In this document: positions 1-7,994 of the stretch, piece after piece | Layout of the letters: each line of letters begins with the position of its first letter | How positions within the stretch are numbered: the first letter of the stretch is position 1 | Assembly (NCBI GenBank): GCA_017500935.1 | Contig: JAFVXW010000011.1 | Span: 62,001-126,000 of the forward strand | Direction: 5' to 3' | Origin: Lachnospiraceae bacterium | GTDB taxonomy: Bacteria; Bacillota; Clostridia; Lachnospirales; Lachnospiraceae | DNA: 64,000 nt | Program-made: the position numbers and the translations under genes | Notes under the pieces: generated by a model | Database searches by the model: none | Told to the model about the DNA's origin: nothing | The model's input: only the letters and a program-made list of their open reading frames with translations

Positions 1-246
1 AAACTGTATCTGCACCTTTATGAAAAAACCAACCGTCCGGTGCGTCTTGCCGGTATCCTTGACCGGATTGAACGGATTCGCCTGTTAAGAGACGGATCTG
101 AAGTGGCACTTTTGGACCCCAATTCCTTTCACGGTCCAATCTACAAACAGTTCCCCGGTGACGCCTTCTTTTTCTTCGGCGGACGAAGCGAAGAGCTGCC
201 GGATCCCTGGGATACGGTATTTGAGATCACATTGAAGGCAGATTAA
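1..246 (+). CDS. C-terminal end of a GH29-like alpha-L-fucosidase (partial)
   Basis: An open frame enters from the left edge and stops with TAA at 244-246, giving 81 C-terminal residues. It begins KLYLHLYE and continues with an LAGILDRIERIRLLRDG segment. This resembles the beta-sandwich tail of GH29 alpha-L-fucosidases, in which a 'LYLHVFDWP' strand is followed by a 'V..a.LL.dG' strand. The catalytic TIM barrel lies outside the window, so activity cannot be checked. It ends 32 bp before a sugar isomerase on the same strand, so the two are probably cotranscribed. The family call rests only on the C-terminal pattern. Confidence 0.55.
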   Translation, partial: KLYLHLYEKTNRPVRLAGILDRIERIRLLRDGSEVALLDPNSFHGPIYKQFPGDAFFFFGGRSEELPDPWDTVFEITLKAD

Positions 247-278
247 GGTGACATGAAAAACAGATTGAGGTACTCCCC

Positions 279-1139
279 ATGAAATTGAAAACCTTTCCCA
301 TCGGCTTATCCACCTGCGGCAATAAACCTCTGGATGAAAAATCACTCTTGGCAATGAAAGCAAGCGGCATAGACTATCTGGAATTATCAAATGCAGACTA
401 TGAGACTTTTGATTTTGAAGAAATCTGCAGCACCGCCCAAAAATGCGGCATCAAAATCTGGTCACTCCACCTGCCGTTTACACCCTTTGACAAACTGGAC
501 CCCTCTTCTCCTGATCCGGCAATCCGTTCCTATACAATGGAATTTATGCAAGCGCTGATCACGCGTGCTGCCAAAGCCGGTATTGATAAATTTGTGATCC
601 ATCCCAGTATCGAGCCCATCGATGATTCCATCCGGGAAGCAAAACTGAACGCCGCGACCTCTTTTTTAAGTGAACTGGCTGATTTTGCCGCCGGATACGG
701 TGCTGTGATCGCAGTCGAAAACCTGCCTCGCACCTGCCTTGGCAAAAATTCTTCCGAAATCCTGCGCCTTTTGTCCGCCAACGACAAACTGCGTGTCTGC
801 TTTGACACAAACCACCTGCTTTCGGAAGAAATCACCGCCTTTATTCAAAATGTGGGCGATAAGATCATTACCACCCACATCTCCGATTATGACTTTATCA
901 ACGAACGCCATTGGCTTCCCGGCGAGGGCAAAGTTGACTGGAACGCTGTATTTGCCGCGCTGCAAAAAATCAACTATAGCGGCGTTTGGATGTACGAAAT
1001 CGGATTTGCCCCTGAAAAGAGCATCCGGCGCCGGATGCTGACCTGTGATGACTTTGTTGAAAATGCACGCAGCATTTTTGCAGGCCAAAAGCCTGCTGCC
1101 GTGGGGACTCCGGTTGAAAATCTGGGGTTTTGGGCGTGA
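279..1139 (+). CDS. Sugar phosphate isomerase/epimerase (xylose isomerase-like TIM barrel)
   Basis: 286 residues, single-domain TIM barrel of the AP-endonuclease-2/xylose isomerase-like superfamily, expected to interconvert ketose/aldose sugars or act on inositol-type compounds in the cytoplasm. Metal-ligand positions typical of the fold are visible: VENLP (Glu), CFDTNH (Asp/His), TTHISDYD (His/Asp) and MYEIG (Glu). The ATG at 279 follows a GAGGT ribosome site. It lies 32 bp after the fucosidase-like gene, which suggests a role in processing the sugar released from that glycan. It ends just before a strong hairpin terminator. The substrate cannot be read from sequence. Confidence 0.85.
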   Translation: MKLKTFPIGLSTCGNKPLDEKSLLAMKASGIDYLELSNADYETFDFEEICSTAQKCGIKIWSLHLPFTPFDKLDPSSPDPAIRSYTMEFMQALITRAAKAGIDKFVIHPSIEPIDDSIREAKLNAATSFLSELADFAAGYGAVIAVENLPRTCLGKNSSEILRLLSANDKLRVCFDTNHLLSEEITAFIQNVGDKIITTHISDYDFINERHWLPGEGKVDWNAVFAALQKINYSGVWMYEIGFAPEKSIRRRMLTCDDFVENARSIFAGQKPAAVGTPVENLGFWA

Positions 1140-1170
1140 TACTTAAGTTCAGATAATGACAGCCATAATA

Positions 1171-1221
1171 AAAGAGCGAAGCAGAGATCTGCCTTTTTGG
1201 GGCAGAGCTGCTTCGCTCTTT
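1171..1221 (+). terminator. Terminator after the first sugar isomerase
   Basis: A 14-bp perfect stem (AAAGAGCGAAGCAG at 1171-1184 pairing with 1208-1221) encloses a loop that itself contains a short CTGCC/GGCAG pairing. It is followed by a T-rich run (TGATGTTTTATTTT). It ends the plus-strand unit. Confidence 0.75.
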
Positions 1222-1261
1222 GATGTTTTATTTTAAAACTTCCCAATATCCTGTTTTGCCA

Positions 1262-1304
1262 CCAAAAACAACCGCCGGTCCTGGCTCAACCCCAAAACCG
1301 GCGG
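1262..1304 (-). terminator. Terminator of the minus-strand isomerase/dehydrogenase unit
   Basis: CCGCCGGT at 1272-1279 pairs with ACCGGCGG at 1297-1304. On the minus strand the stem is followed by TTGTTTTT. It lies 28 bp downstream of the minus-strand isomerase stop codon, back to back with the plus-strand terminator at 1171-1221. Confidence 0.65.
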
Positions 1305-1332
1305 CAAAAATAATTCCTATTAAATTTATATC

Positions 1333-2166
1333 TTACAGACCCAGCACGTCTCTTAAATAAGTTCTGGAAACGTCTGCGGAATGGAAGTTGTTCACTTCGG
1401 GGCGGTCAAGCTCTACACAGAGAATGCCGTCATAGCCGATCTCTTCCAGAGCAGCCTTTACTTCGGGGAAGTTAACGGTGCCATGGCCCAGTGCACGGAA
1501 GGAAGCCATCTTAGCTGCGCCTTCTGCCTTGGAAAGTGCATAGGTATCAACGTCCTTTAAGTGCATGTATTCTACTCTGCTGCCGTACTGACGGATCAGA
1601 TCTGCAGGATTGATGCCTGCCAGAGTGGTATGTGCGGTATCGATACAGAAAGAAACATATTCAGGATTGGTATGTTCCGCAAAGTAGTCGATATCGGACT
1701 GGGAGAATACGCAGGTGCCGTAATGAGGATGGAAGGTTACGGTAACGCCCTTGGACTTGGAGTATTCGCCGAGACGGTTTACGATCTCACAGATCTTGTC
1801 GATCATTTCAGGATCGGTGGGACGCTCGATGGGGCCGCCGTCGGAAAATCCGCCGTGCTGACAGTTAAACCATTTGATGCCGCATGCAGAAAGGAAATCG
1901 ATCTGCTTCATTGCGATATCCAGAGATGCTTCCACATCCAGAGTGAAATGACCGTAAAGGTTAACCAGCTTCACGCCGCAGTCTTTGGTCAGATCAACCA
2001 GTTCCTGGGGATTTTCAGCGTAGTAATCGCGGATGAATGCGAAGTTTTCTACATAGTCATAGCCAAGATATTTGCTTTCTCTGAAAGCCTGTTCAAGCTG
2101 TTTTTTTGCAAGTTCGGGATTCTGGGCATCGGTGATCCAGGTCCAGCCGGTATATGCAACATTCAT
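1333..2166 (-). CDS. Sugar phosphate isomerase/epimerase (xylose isomerase-like TIM barrel)
   Basis: 277 residues, same superfamily as the gene at 279-1139 but only distantly similar in sequence. Likely metal ligands are seen at TFHPHYG, CIDTAH, YMHLKD and CVELDRPE. The start is the ATG at 2166 (MNVAYTG), because GGAGGA lies 8 nt upstream; an in-frame TTG five codons earlier overlaps that site and is rejected. It follows the Gfo/Idh/MocA dehydrogenase by 100 bp on the same strand. Such oxidoreductase/isomerase pairs are typical of inositol, glucoside 3-keto and rare-sugar breakdown. Exact substrate unknown. Confidence 0.87.
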   Translation of the reverse strand: MNVAYTGWTWITDAQNPELAKKQLEQAFRESKYLGYDYVENFAFIRDYYAENPQELVDLTKDCGVKLVNLYGHFTLDVEASLDIAMKQIDFLSACGIKWFNCQHGGFSDGGPIERPTDPEMIDKICEIVNRLGEYSKSKGVTVTFHPHYGTCVFSQSDIDYFAEHTNPEYVSFCIDTAHTTLAGINPADLIRQYGSRVEYMHLKDVDTYALSKAEGAAKMASFRALGHGTVNFPEVKAALEEIGYDGILCVELDRPEVNNFHSADVSRTYLRDVLGL

Positions 2167-2266
2167 GGGTGATTCCTCCAAATATTCTGATTTTTGCCGG
2201 CGGCGCCGTATCAGACACCGCCGTTATGTAAGTTGTTTAAATCATTTTTGATATGCTTTTGTCAGC

Positions 2267-3472
2267 TTACGCTTCCAGGATGCCGTGCATGGGGCTGTAG
2301 CACATGGGAGCGGTGCGCTCATAGTTGGTGGTCAGATCAACTCTCTTGCCTTCTGCGCTGGACTTGGAGAAGCTGGTCAGGATTTCCAGTACATGGAGCT
2401 GCTGCTGGTAATTTGCTCTGAAGCCGCGTCCGGTGCTGAGTGCCTTGCACATGTCTGCCAGACCGAGTGCACGGGAGTTCTCGCAGTAGTCAAACAGTAA
2501 AGGCATGGACTTGTAGCCCTTGTAAAACTCAGGAATATCCTTTGCCATCAGACCGGGATCGGTCTTGGGTGCTGCTGCGGTATCTTCGGGACGAAGAAGC
2601 AGGATAGGGCCGCCAAAGGTATTGGGATCGGGCACTACCAGAGTACCGCGGGTGCCGTATACTTCAAAACGGGCCTGTCCGGTATAATGTACGTCAAAGG
2701 TGGTGCAGATCTGTGCGATCGCGCCGCTGGTGAATTCGATGCTGCCGGTCAGATGGGTATCTACATCAACATCGATGATCTCGCCGTTATGAGGCTGAGA
2801 AGTGATCAGACGCTGGGGGAAAGACTTCTTGGTCATACCAACAACGCTCTTTGCTTCGCCAAGCAGCTGAACCAGCGCGGTTACATAGTAAGGTCCCATA
2901 TCCATCATAGGGCCGCCGCCGCGTTTGTAGTAAAATTCCGGATCGGGATGCCAGCTCTCGTGACCGTGGCAGATCATCTCGCAGTTAGCGCCTACGATAT
3001 CGCCGATCATGCCGTCATCGATGAGCTTGCGGCAGGTCTGGATGCCTGCGCCCATAAAGGTATCGGGAGCACCGCCTAAAAGCAGTTCCTTCTCCTGTGC
3101 GATCTTAACAAGCTCAGTGCCTTCTTCCATATCTACAGCAAGGGGCTTTTCGGAATATACATGTTTTCCGTGTAAAAGTGCTGCCTTGGTTACATCATAG
3201 TGTTCGTAAGGGCGGGTCAGATTCAGGATCACTTCAACTTCCGGATCATTGAATGCTTCGTACATATCATCATAAATTCTGGGTACGGTCACATTCACGC
3301 CGTTGTCCTTCTGCTCCTGCATGTAAGCCACACCTTTCTGTGCGCGCTCAGGAATCAGATCGCAGACACCGATCAGCTCCACCTCTTTAAAAACTTTGGC
3401 AATGTTCTCCAGATAAATACCGCTGATGGCGCCGACACCGATCATAGCTACTTTCACAGTTCTGTTGTTCAT
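2267..3472 (-). CDS. Gfo/Idh/MocA family oxidoreductase
   Basis: 401 residues. The N-terminal Rossmann fold shows the nucleotide-binding GVGAISGIY loop, followed by the family EKP motif (YSEKPLAVDMEEG) that carries the catalytic Lys. The C-terminal alpha/beta domain contains GGGPMMDMGPYYV. It is expected to oxidise or reduce a sugar or cyclitol hydroxyl with NAD(P). The start at 3472 (MNNRTVKVAMIG) follows AAGGAG with 8 nt spacing; longer in-frame extensions upstream have no ribosome site. First gene of a minus-strand unit with the isomerase at 1333, divergent from an AraC regulator that probably controls it. Confidence 0.9.
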   Translation of the reverse strand: MNNRTVKVAMIGVGAISGIYLENIAKVFKEVELIGVCDLIPERAQKGVAYMQEQKDNGVNVTVPRIYDDMYEAFNDPEVEVILNLTRPYEHYDVTKAALLHGKHVYSEKPLAVDMEEGTELVKIAQEKELLLGGAPDTFMGAGIQTCRKLIDDGMIGDIVGANCEMICHGHESWHPDPEFYYKRGGGPMMDMGPYYVTALVQLLGEAKSVVGMTKKSFPQRLITSQPHNGEIIDVDVDTHLTGSIEFTSGAIAQICTTFDVHYTGQARFEVYGTRGTLVVPDPNTFGGPILLLRPEDTAAAPKTDPGLMAKDIPEFYKGYKSMPLLFDYCENSRALGLADMCKALSTGRGFRANYQQQLHVLEILTSFSKSSAEGKRVDLTTNYERTAPMCYSPMHGILEA

Positions 3473-3506
3473 TGTTACCACTCCTTTCAGAATATTCCCC
3501 TTTTTG

Positions 3507-3542
3507 TTGGTCAATCTGACCAATATTTCTGCTTGTATTATA
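3507..3542 (-). promoter_or_regulatory. Inverted repeat and -10 box upstream of the Gfo/Idh/MocA gene
   Basis: TTGGTCAATCTGACCAA (3507-3523) is a perfect 7-3-7 inverted repeat. It lies between a minus-strand TATAAT (3537-3542) and the gene's ribosome site. An operator just downstream of the start point is expected to work by repression. No convincing -35 was found. The binding protein is not known; AraC proteins more often use direct repeats, so another regulator is possible. Confidence 0.5.
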
Positions 3543-3618
3543 ACATTCCTTTTGTTACAATACATGCCATAAGATGTTTTTTTTCTCTCAAAAATTGCGA
3601 TTTCATCAGGAGAATTTT

Positions 3619-4440
3619 ATGCACGCTTTTTTCGAAAAAAGAGAAACTCACTTTCACGCCTTCCGCTCTCCCGGCCTTACCTTTCCGCTGCATCTGCACC
3701 CGCAGCTGGAACTGTATCTGTGTCTTTCCGGGCAAGCCGTTGTAACTGTCCGCAGTCAGACAAAAACTCTTACAGCCGGACATATGGCCATCATTTTTCC
3801 CAACGAAATTCACAGCTACACTGCCCTGACTCCGGATACCACTGACGCTTTGATCATCTGCGATCTTTCCTATACCGGCGGCTACACAGACCCGCTGCTT
3901 TCCAATCACCCGCAGGACCCCTTCCTGACACCCAAGCAGATTCACCCCAATGTTCTCTATGCCATTGACGAGATCATTGCCGAATATCAGTCCCGGGAAA
4001 AAAGCACCGTTTTTGCACCTCTTATCCAGCTGACTCTTGCGCGTCTGCTCCCCACGCTGACTCTATCACGCAATAAAAGCACCGACCACCAGGAGCTGAC
4101 CTACCAGATTGCCCAGTACATCAGCGAACATTTCCGGGAACCGCTGACCCTTGGTATTCTGGCCCAGAAACTTGGTCTGAGCAAATATCACCTGTCCCAT
4201 CTTTTTTCCGAAAAAATAGGACAGAGTTTTCTGTCCTATCTGTCCGGTATCCGGCTTTCCTATGCCTGCAGCCGCCTGTCGGAAACCGACCTTCCGATCA
4301 CGGAAATCGCAGAAGACGCAGGCTTTGAAAGCCAGAGTACCTTTTTTAGAGTATTCAAAAATCAGCTGGGCGTAACCCCTTTAAAATACCGGCAAAATGC
4401 GCAGCTGCAGCAAAACCGCAGCGACTCTGCCCTGTTGTAA
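3619..4440 (+). CDS. AraC-family transcriptional regulator
   Basis: 273 residues. The N-terminal part (about 1-150) is a cupin-like sensing domain with FHAF, LHLHPQLELYLCLSG and IIFPNEIHSY, as in AraC-type sugar sensors. The C-terminal 100 residues carry two helix-turn-helix motifs, with LTLGILAQKLGLSKYHLSHLF in the first and ITEIAEDAGFESQSTFFRVFK in the second. The start at 3619 (MHAFFEKR) has AGGAGA upstream; a 15-codon in-frame extension has no ribosome site. Divergent from the dehydrogenase/isomerase genes, its probable targets. It converges with the SEDS-like gene 11 bp beyond its stop. Confidence 0.9.
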   Translation: MHAFFEKRETHFHAFRSPGLTFPLHLHPQLELYLCLSGQAVVTVRSQTKTLTAGHMAIIFPNEIHSYTALTPDTTDALIICDLSYTGGYTDPLLSNHPQDPFLTPKQIHPNVLYAIDEIIAEYQSREKSTVFAPLIQLTLARLLPTLTLSRNKSTDHQELTYQIAQYISEHFREPLTLGILAQKLGLSKYHLSHLFSEKIGQSFLSYLSGIRLSYACSRLSETDLPITEIAEDAGFESQSTFFRVFKNQLGVTPLKYRQNAQLQQNRSDSALL

Positions 4441-4451
4441 AAAAACACAGC

Positions 4452-5858
4452 TTATGCCTTTTCTCTTTTTACCCATTTGCATTCAATCTGACCGCCCAAA
4501 AACGGAATCACAAGGCTGCTGTTATTATTTTTTCTGACAGATGCGGCACCTGTTTCCGGCGCGCAGCATCGAGTGCGAAATACCGACAAAAGCAGCCCCA
4601 GCACTGCGTAAAATGCCACGCAGCTTTTACCGCCGCCCGATAAAAACGGCAGCCAGCAGTTTGTAATCGGGAACAATCCCAGATTTACTGCCATATGCAA
4701 AAGAAACGGTACCGCCAGTGTCATGCTGCAGGCAAATCCTGTCAAAGCCCCCAGTCTGTTCTGGATTTTCCATATTTTTTTAAAAAGACAGATGATCAAC
4801 CCGACAATAAACAGCATGACCGCACAGCTTGCCAAAATGCCAAAACTGTGCATAAGTCCCAGCAGCAGATAATTTTCCTCTGTTTCCATAATCTGGGACA
4901 GCCATTCCGGCGATGAACTGCCCTTTTGCAGCCAGTGCAGATTTGTACGCACCATTTTCATCTGCATAGGAATATATCCCATTCCATTCGCATCTTTTTC
5001 CGGTGTCATCCACACTAAAAGTCTTTCTCTTCTGTAACCTCCATACAAATATGTACAGGCGATCGCAGCTGCCGTCATCAGCAAGAATCCGCCGCCTGGT
5101 ATCCACGCCGCTCTGCGCGGAATCTGATACCAGCCTTTTGCAATGGCAAAGATCAGCATGCCCAGACAGCCAACGGTAAACAGAATCCGCATGCTTGCCA
5201 TATCCAGTGCGCCTGCCATCCACAAAATAAGCCAAGAAATTCCGAAAATAAACAGAACTTTGCACATTCCAGCATAACGCTGATTCCGATACGCATATAC
5301 GACACCTGCAAACAAAGGCATCAGAAGCAGGATTGTCCAGCCGACCCATTTCATGCCATTTGCCTGCGGTGACAATACCGCCACTACAGCTGCTGCGGCC
5401 ACGGCAAAGCCCCAGATTCGTCCGGGAAATTTTGCAAGTGCTGTGTAATCTACAAAACACACCGCCAGCATAACCGGTACGCCCACAACCGTTCCTTTCA
5501 GATAATTGTAAAAGAGCTGTTTTCCCACAATTCCTTCCTGATACAGCAGGCAATACAGAAACAAGCCAATGAGTGCCGCCGCCAGAATCATCCCCAGCAT
5601 ATGCCAGTCCATCTTCGGTCTGTGTACCCGGTCAAAGGCCACACCGGTTTCCACCGGATCGCCCATCTGCTCTGCGGAAAGCCGCACAGCTTCTGCCTTG
5701 GGTACACCTGCATCCAGATAATCCTGCATCTGGTCTTCCATATGTGCTCTTAATTCCTGTTCCAGAACAGGCCGCATCTTCTTACAGCGCACCTGCTGTA
5801 TACAATTTTCCAGATACTCCTCCCATTTTTCATATCTTTCCGGTTCAGATACTGCCAT
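4452..5858 (-). CDS. Permease-prefix/SEDS-like (FtsW/RodA/SpoVE family) membrane protein
   Basis: 468 residues. Residues 1 to about 75 form a soluble charged helical segment (ERYEKWEEYLENC to VAFDRVHRP) of the 'permease prefix' type often found next to PadR genes. About ten membrane segments follow. The last ones match the SEDS family: NLGLFPITNCWLPFLSGGGKS corresponds to the FtsW/RodA 'G.lP.tGi.LPFlSyGGss' region. In the preceding outer loop, the Thr-Asp-Phe segment that supplies the essential Asp of RodA/FtsW appears to read EENYLLL, so glycosyltransferase activity is doubtful. The start at 5858 is chosen because GGAGGT is 7 nt upstream. It overlaps padR by 14 bp and is cotranscribed with it. 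Confidence 0.8.
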   Translation of the reverse strand: MAVSEPERYEKWEEYLENCIQQVRCKKMRPVLEQELRAHMEDQMQDYLDAGVPKAEAVRLSAEQMGDPVETGVAFDRVHRPKMDWHMLGMILAAALIGLFLYCLLYQEGIVGKQLFYNYLKGTVVGVPVMLAVCFVDYTALAKFPGRIWGFAVAAAAVVAVLSPQANGMKWVGWTILLLMPLFAGVVYAYRNQRYAGMCKVLFIFGISWLILWMAGALDMASMRILFTVGCLGMLIFAIAKGWYQIPRRAAWIPGGGFLLMTAAAIACTYLYGGYRRERLLVWMTPEKDANGMGYIPMQMKMVRTNLHWLQKGSSSPEWLSQIMETEENYLLLGLMHSFGILASCAVMLFIVGLIICLFKKIWKIQNRLGALTGFACSMTLAVPFLLHMAVNLGLFPITNCWLPFLSGGGKSCVAFYAVLGLLLSVFRTRCCAPETGAASVRKNNNSSLVIPFLGGQIECKWVKREKA

Positions 5859-6186
5859 AAACAGCACCTCCGATCACATGCGAAACAGCGCCCGCATATT
5901 CCTCCCAGGCCTTCTGTTTCTTTTTGAATTCCTTTCTGCCCTCACCGGTGATGGCATAATACTTGCGCACCTTGCCGCCCACTTCCTTCTCATAGGAAGT
6001 CAGAAATCCCTTTTCCTCCATTCCGTGCAGAAGCGGATATAAAGTTCCCGCCTTTAACTCAAACACCTGATTGGAACGCTCCCGCAAGGTTTCGATCATT
6101 TCATATCCGTACATTTCCTTCTCGGAAAGCAATCCCAGTAATAAAAGAGTCATGCTTCCTGTGATCAGATTTTTTTCCACTGCCAT
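5845..6186 (-). CDS. PadR-family transcriptional repressor
   Basis: 113 residues with the PadR winged-helix pattern: LITGSMTLLLLGLLSEKEMYGYEMIETL, then FELKAGTLYPLLHGMEEKGFL and the wing (GKVRKYYAITGEG). GGAGGT lies 7 nt before the ATG. Its 3' end overlaps the start of the SEDS-like gene by 14 bp, so the two are translationally linked. Its promoter carries two copies of an AT-rich palindrome, suggesting autorepression released by an unknown signal, possibly a cell-envelope stress or a compound sensed directly. Confidence 0.92.
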   Translation of the reverse strand: MAVEKNLITGSMTLLLLGLLSEKEMYGYEMIETLRERSNQVFELKAGTLYPLLHGMEEKGFLTSYEKEVGGKVRKYYAITGEGRKEFKKKQKAWEEYAGAVSHVIGGAVYGSI

Positions 6187-6199
6187 GATAATACCTCCA

Positions 6200-6249
6200 T
6201 ATATAGATTATCTATATATAATCTTATATCGATAATCTATATATGTCAA
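6200..6249 (-). promoter_or_regulatory. padR promoter with two palindromic operators
   Basis: On the minus strand a consensus TTGACA (6244-6249) is spaced 17 bp from TAAGAT (6221-6226). A 19-bp palindrome TATATAGATTATCTATATA (6200-6218) covers the start-site region, ending just before the ribosome site. A second copy with one mismatched position (6225-6243) fills the -35/-10 spacer. The centres are 25 bp apart. This placement is what autorepression by a dimeric PadR protein would need. Assigning the sites to this PadR is inference. Confidence 0.72.
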
Positions 6250-6690
6250 GTGAAATAATTCGATTAACAAGTCAATTCCTCTAAATCCTCTAATTTGCTG
6301 GTGGAAAATTTCTGTGTTGAAAGCCTTCAACCATCAGTACACTCAAAAAGTTATAATCTGCTTGTCAAAATAATTCCTCATATGCCTACCCATCAAGCAA
6401 GCTGCCGCAAATTTTAACTGCTTACTTGTTAACCCAGACTCCAAAAATATCTTTCAACAAGCATACATTTCAAAAATCCGGGAATCCACTTGTTGAATAC
6501 CTCGGAACCAAAGGATTTCAACAAGCAAGGTAAACAAATTTCTACCTCTCACTTGTCAAGCACTGGCCAAACGCCAAAATTCAACCAGCAACTTCAGAAG
6601 AAACCGCAAAATTACTTGTCACAGCAAAATTCCAAGCACCAAAAACACTGAACCAACGCCCGAAATGCAACAAAACCGCCCCATCAACGC
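6250..6690. repeat. Degenerate tandem repeat, period 63-64 bp, in a gene-free block
   Basis: No gene is seen between the padR promoter and the rsmH terminator. The block holds a periodic array. CTTGT begins at 6361, 6425, 6489, 6552 and 6615 (steps 64, 64, 63, 63), and a degenerate copy CTGGTGGAA sits at 6298, one more 63-bp step back. A second motif, TTCAACAAG or a close variant, recurs at 6326, about 6391, 6453, 6517 and 6580 with the same period. Within a unit the two motifs are inverted complements: 6489-6497 CTTGTTGAA pairs with 6517-6525 over a 19-nt loop. The rest of each unit is poorly conserved, unlike a recent satellite or CRISPR. Confidence 0.7.
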
Positions 6691-6730
6691 AAAAAAACAT
6701 GCAAAATCAGGATTTTTCCGATTTTGCATG
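6691..6730 (-). terminator. rsmH terminator (CATGCAAAAT hairpin)
   Basis: CATGCAAAAT (6698-6707) pairs perfectly with ATTTTGCATG (6721-6730). On the minus strand the stem is followed by seven Ts (6691-6697). It lies 8 bp after the rsmH stop codon and separates rsmH from the repeat array. A closely related GCATGCAAAA hairpin caps the second repeat block near 59951. Confidence 0.8.
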
Positions 6731-6737
6731 TTCTCAA

Positions 6738-7823
6738 TCACTGTTCAGCTCTGACCGCCCAGCGCATCTTGGTGGATTTTGCGCGGCTGTTTGCAACGCA
6801 TTCTTCCATGGAAGGTCTGATGACTTCTTCTGCGATCTCGCTGTAGAGTCCCTCATTTTTGTGGCGTTTGAAGGTCTTTTTTACCAGACGGTCTTCGCCG
6901 GAATGGAAGGTCAGGATCGCCACTTTGCCGCCGGGTGCCAGAACACCGGGCAGTTTTTCCAGAAGCTGCTCCAGCACTTCATATTCATTGTTGATATCAA
7001 TGCGCAGCGCCTGGAAGGTTCTCTGGCAGGATTTCTTGACTGCCTCCTTCATTTTGGCAGGTTCGATATCCGGGATCTTTGCCAGGGTTTCTTCGATGAT
7101 TTCCTTTAACTGGGTGGTTGTTTCAATAGGTCTGCCTTTTTTGCGGGCAGTCATGATGGCAGACGAAATCTGCTTTGCATACGGCTCATCCGCATTGGTG
7201 ATCAGCATGCCTTCCAGTTCCTGCTTGTTGACCTGTTTTAAACGCTCTGCCGCAGAAATTCCCTGATGCGGGTTTAAGCGAAGATCCAGCGGACCGTCCA
7301 CTTTAAAAGAAAAGCCCCTGTCCGGATTGTCGATCTGCATGGAGGAAAGTCCAAGGTCTGCCAGCACAAAATCAAAAGGTCCAACTTCTTCTCCAACCTG
7401 ATCAATATTGGCAAAATTTAAAAGCTTCACGGTAAACACATCCGGTCCAAATCCCAGATTCTCCATGCGTTCTCTGGTCTTGGCAGATTCGATGGGGTCA
7501 ATATCCAGTGCATACAGATGCCCCTGACCGTCCAGCTTTTCCAGCATTCTGCGGGAATGGCCGCCGTAGCCTAACGTGCAGTCCAAGCCTTTCTGACCAG
7601 GCTGAATCTGGAAAAAGTCCAGAATCTCATTGACACAGATGGAAATATGCATACCGGCAGGCGTTCCGCCTTTGGAAATGACTTTTGCCACGGTATCGCC
7701 GTATTTTTCCGGCTGCAGTTCTTTATATTTTTCTTCAAAACGCTTGGGATACTTTCCCGAATAGCGCACGCGACGCTTGTGGGGAGTCTCCTGTTGCTTG
7801 TTTGTATTTTTCTGTTCGTCCAT
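6738..7823 (-). CDS. rsmH: 16S rRNA (cytosine-1402-N4)-methyltransferase RsmH
   Basis: 361 residues. RsmH uses SAM to N4-methylate C1402 in the ribosomal P-site region of 16S rRNA. The SAM-binding loop reads DCTLGYGGHSRRML (usual DGTFGRGGHS), with ADLGLSSMQIDNPDRGFSF and the C-terminal ILTFHSGEDRLVKKTFKR matching the family VISFHSLEDR box. An N-terminal Lys/Arg-rich extension of roughly 45 residues makes it longer than the usual 310. The start at 7823 (MDEQKN) follows AGGAG; an upstream in-frame extension lacks a ribosome site. It is not in a mraZ-ftsL-pbp division cluster, so a second copy may exist elsewhere. Confidence 0.9.
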   Translation of the reverse strand: MDEQKNTNKQQETPHKRRVRYSGKYPKRFEEKYKELQPEKYGDTVAKVISKGGTPAGMHISICVNEILDFFQIQPGQKGLDCTLGYGGHSRRMLEKLDGQGHLYALDIDPIESAKTRERMENLGFGPDVFTVKLLNFANIDQVGEEVGPFDFVLADLGLSSMQIDNPDRGFSFKVDGPLDLRLNPHQGISAAERLKQVNKQELEGMLITNADEPYAKQISSAIMTARKKGRPIETTTQLKEIIEETLAKIPDIEPAKMKEAVKKSCQRTFQALRIDINNEYEVLEQLLEKLPGVLAPGGKVAILTFHSGEDRLVKKTFKRHKNEGLYSEIAEEVIRPSMEECVANSRAKSTKMRWAVRAEQ

Positions 7824-7900
7824 TGTAATTCTCCTGCTCTGTAAACGATTCTGTATTTTTTCAGACATATTTTTTATATGATAACAGATTCGACTTTTGC

Positions 7901-7934
7901 TTGTCAAACCATCCAAAATCTCCTACTATATAAT
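7901..7934 (+). promoter_or_regulatory. Possible promoter of the AEC transporter gene
   Basis: TTGTCA (7901-7906) lies 17 bp before TACTAT (7924-7929), which overlaps a TATAAT at 7929-7934. The gene starts at 7995. Spacing fits TACTAT better than the stronger TATAAT. Confidence 0.35.
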
Positions 7935-7994
7935 ATATGCTGACATCAGGGGCAGTCGCCCCAAACACCAACCCCAGTCATACAGGAGAGTTTT

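Noticed and set aside
6361-6621. A row of TTGACA promoters on the minus strand in the repeat block
   Set aside because: Several units contain TTGACAAG, but none has a recognisable -10 at 16-18 bp, so they are parts of the repeat motif.
6250-6690. CRISPR array
   Set aside because: The period is about right, but the conserved parts are two short motifs of 5-11 bp per unit rather than a 25-36 bp near-identical repeat, the intervening sequence is not unique spacer-like DNA, and no cas genes are present.
6699-7109. A plus-strand open frame of 136 codons across the rsmH gene
   Set aside because: It lies antisense to rsmH, starts inside the terminator hairpin and has no ribosome site; the translation resembles no family.
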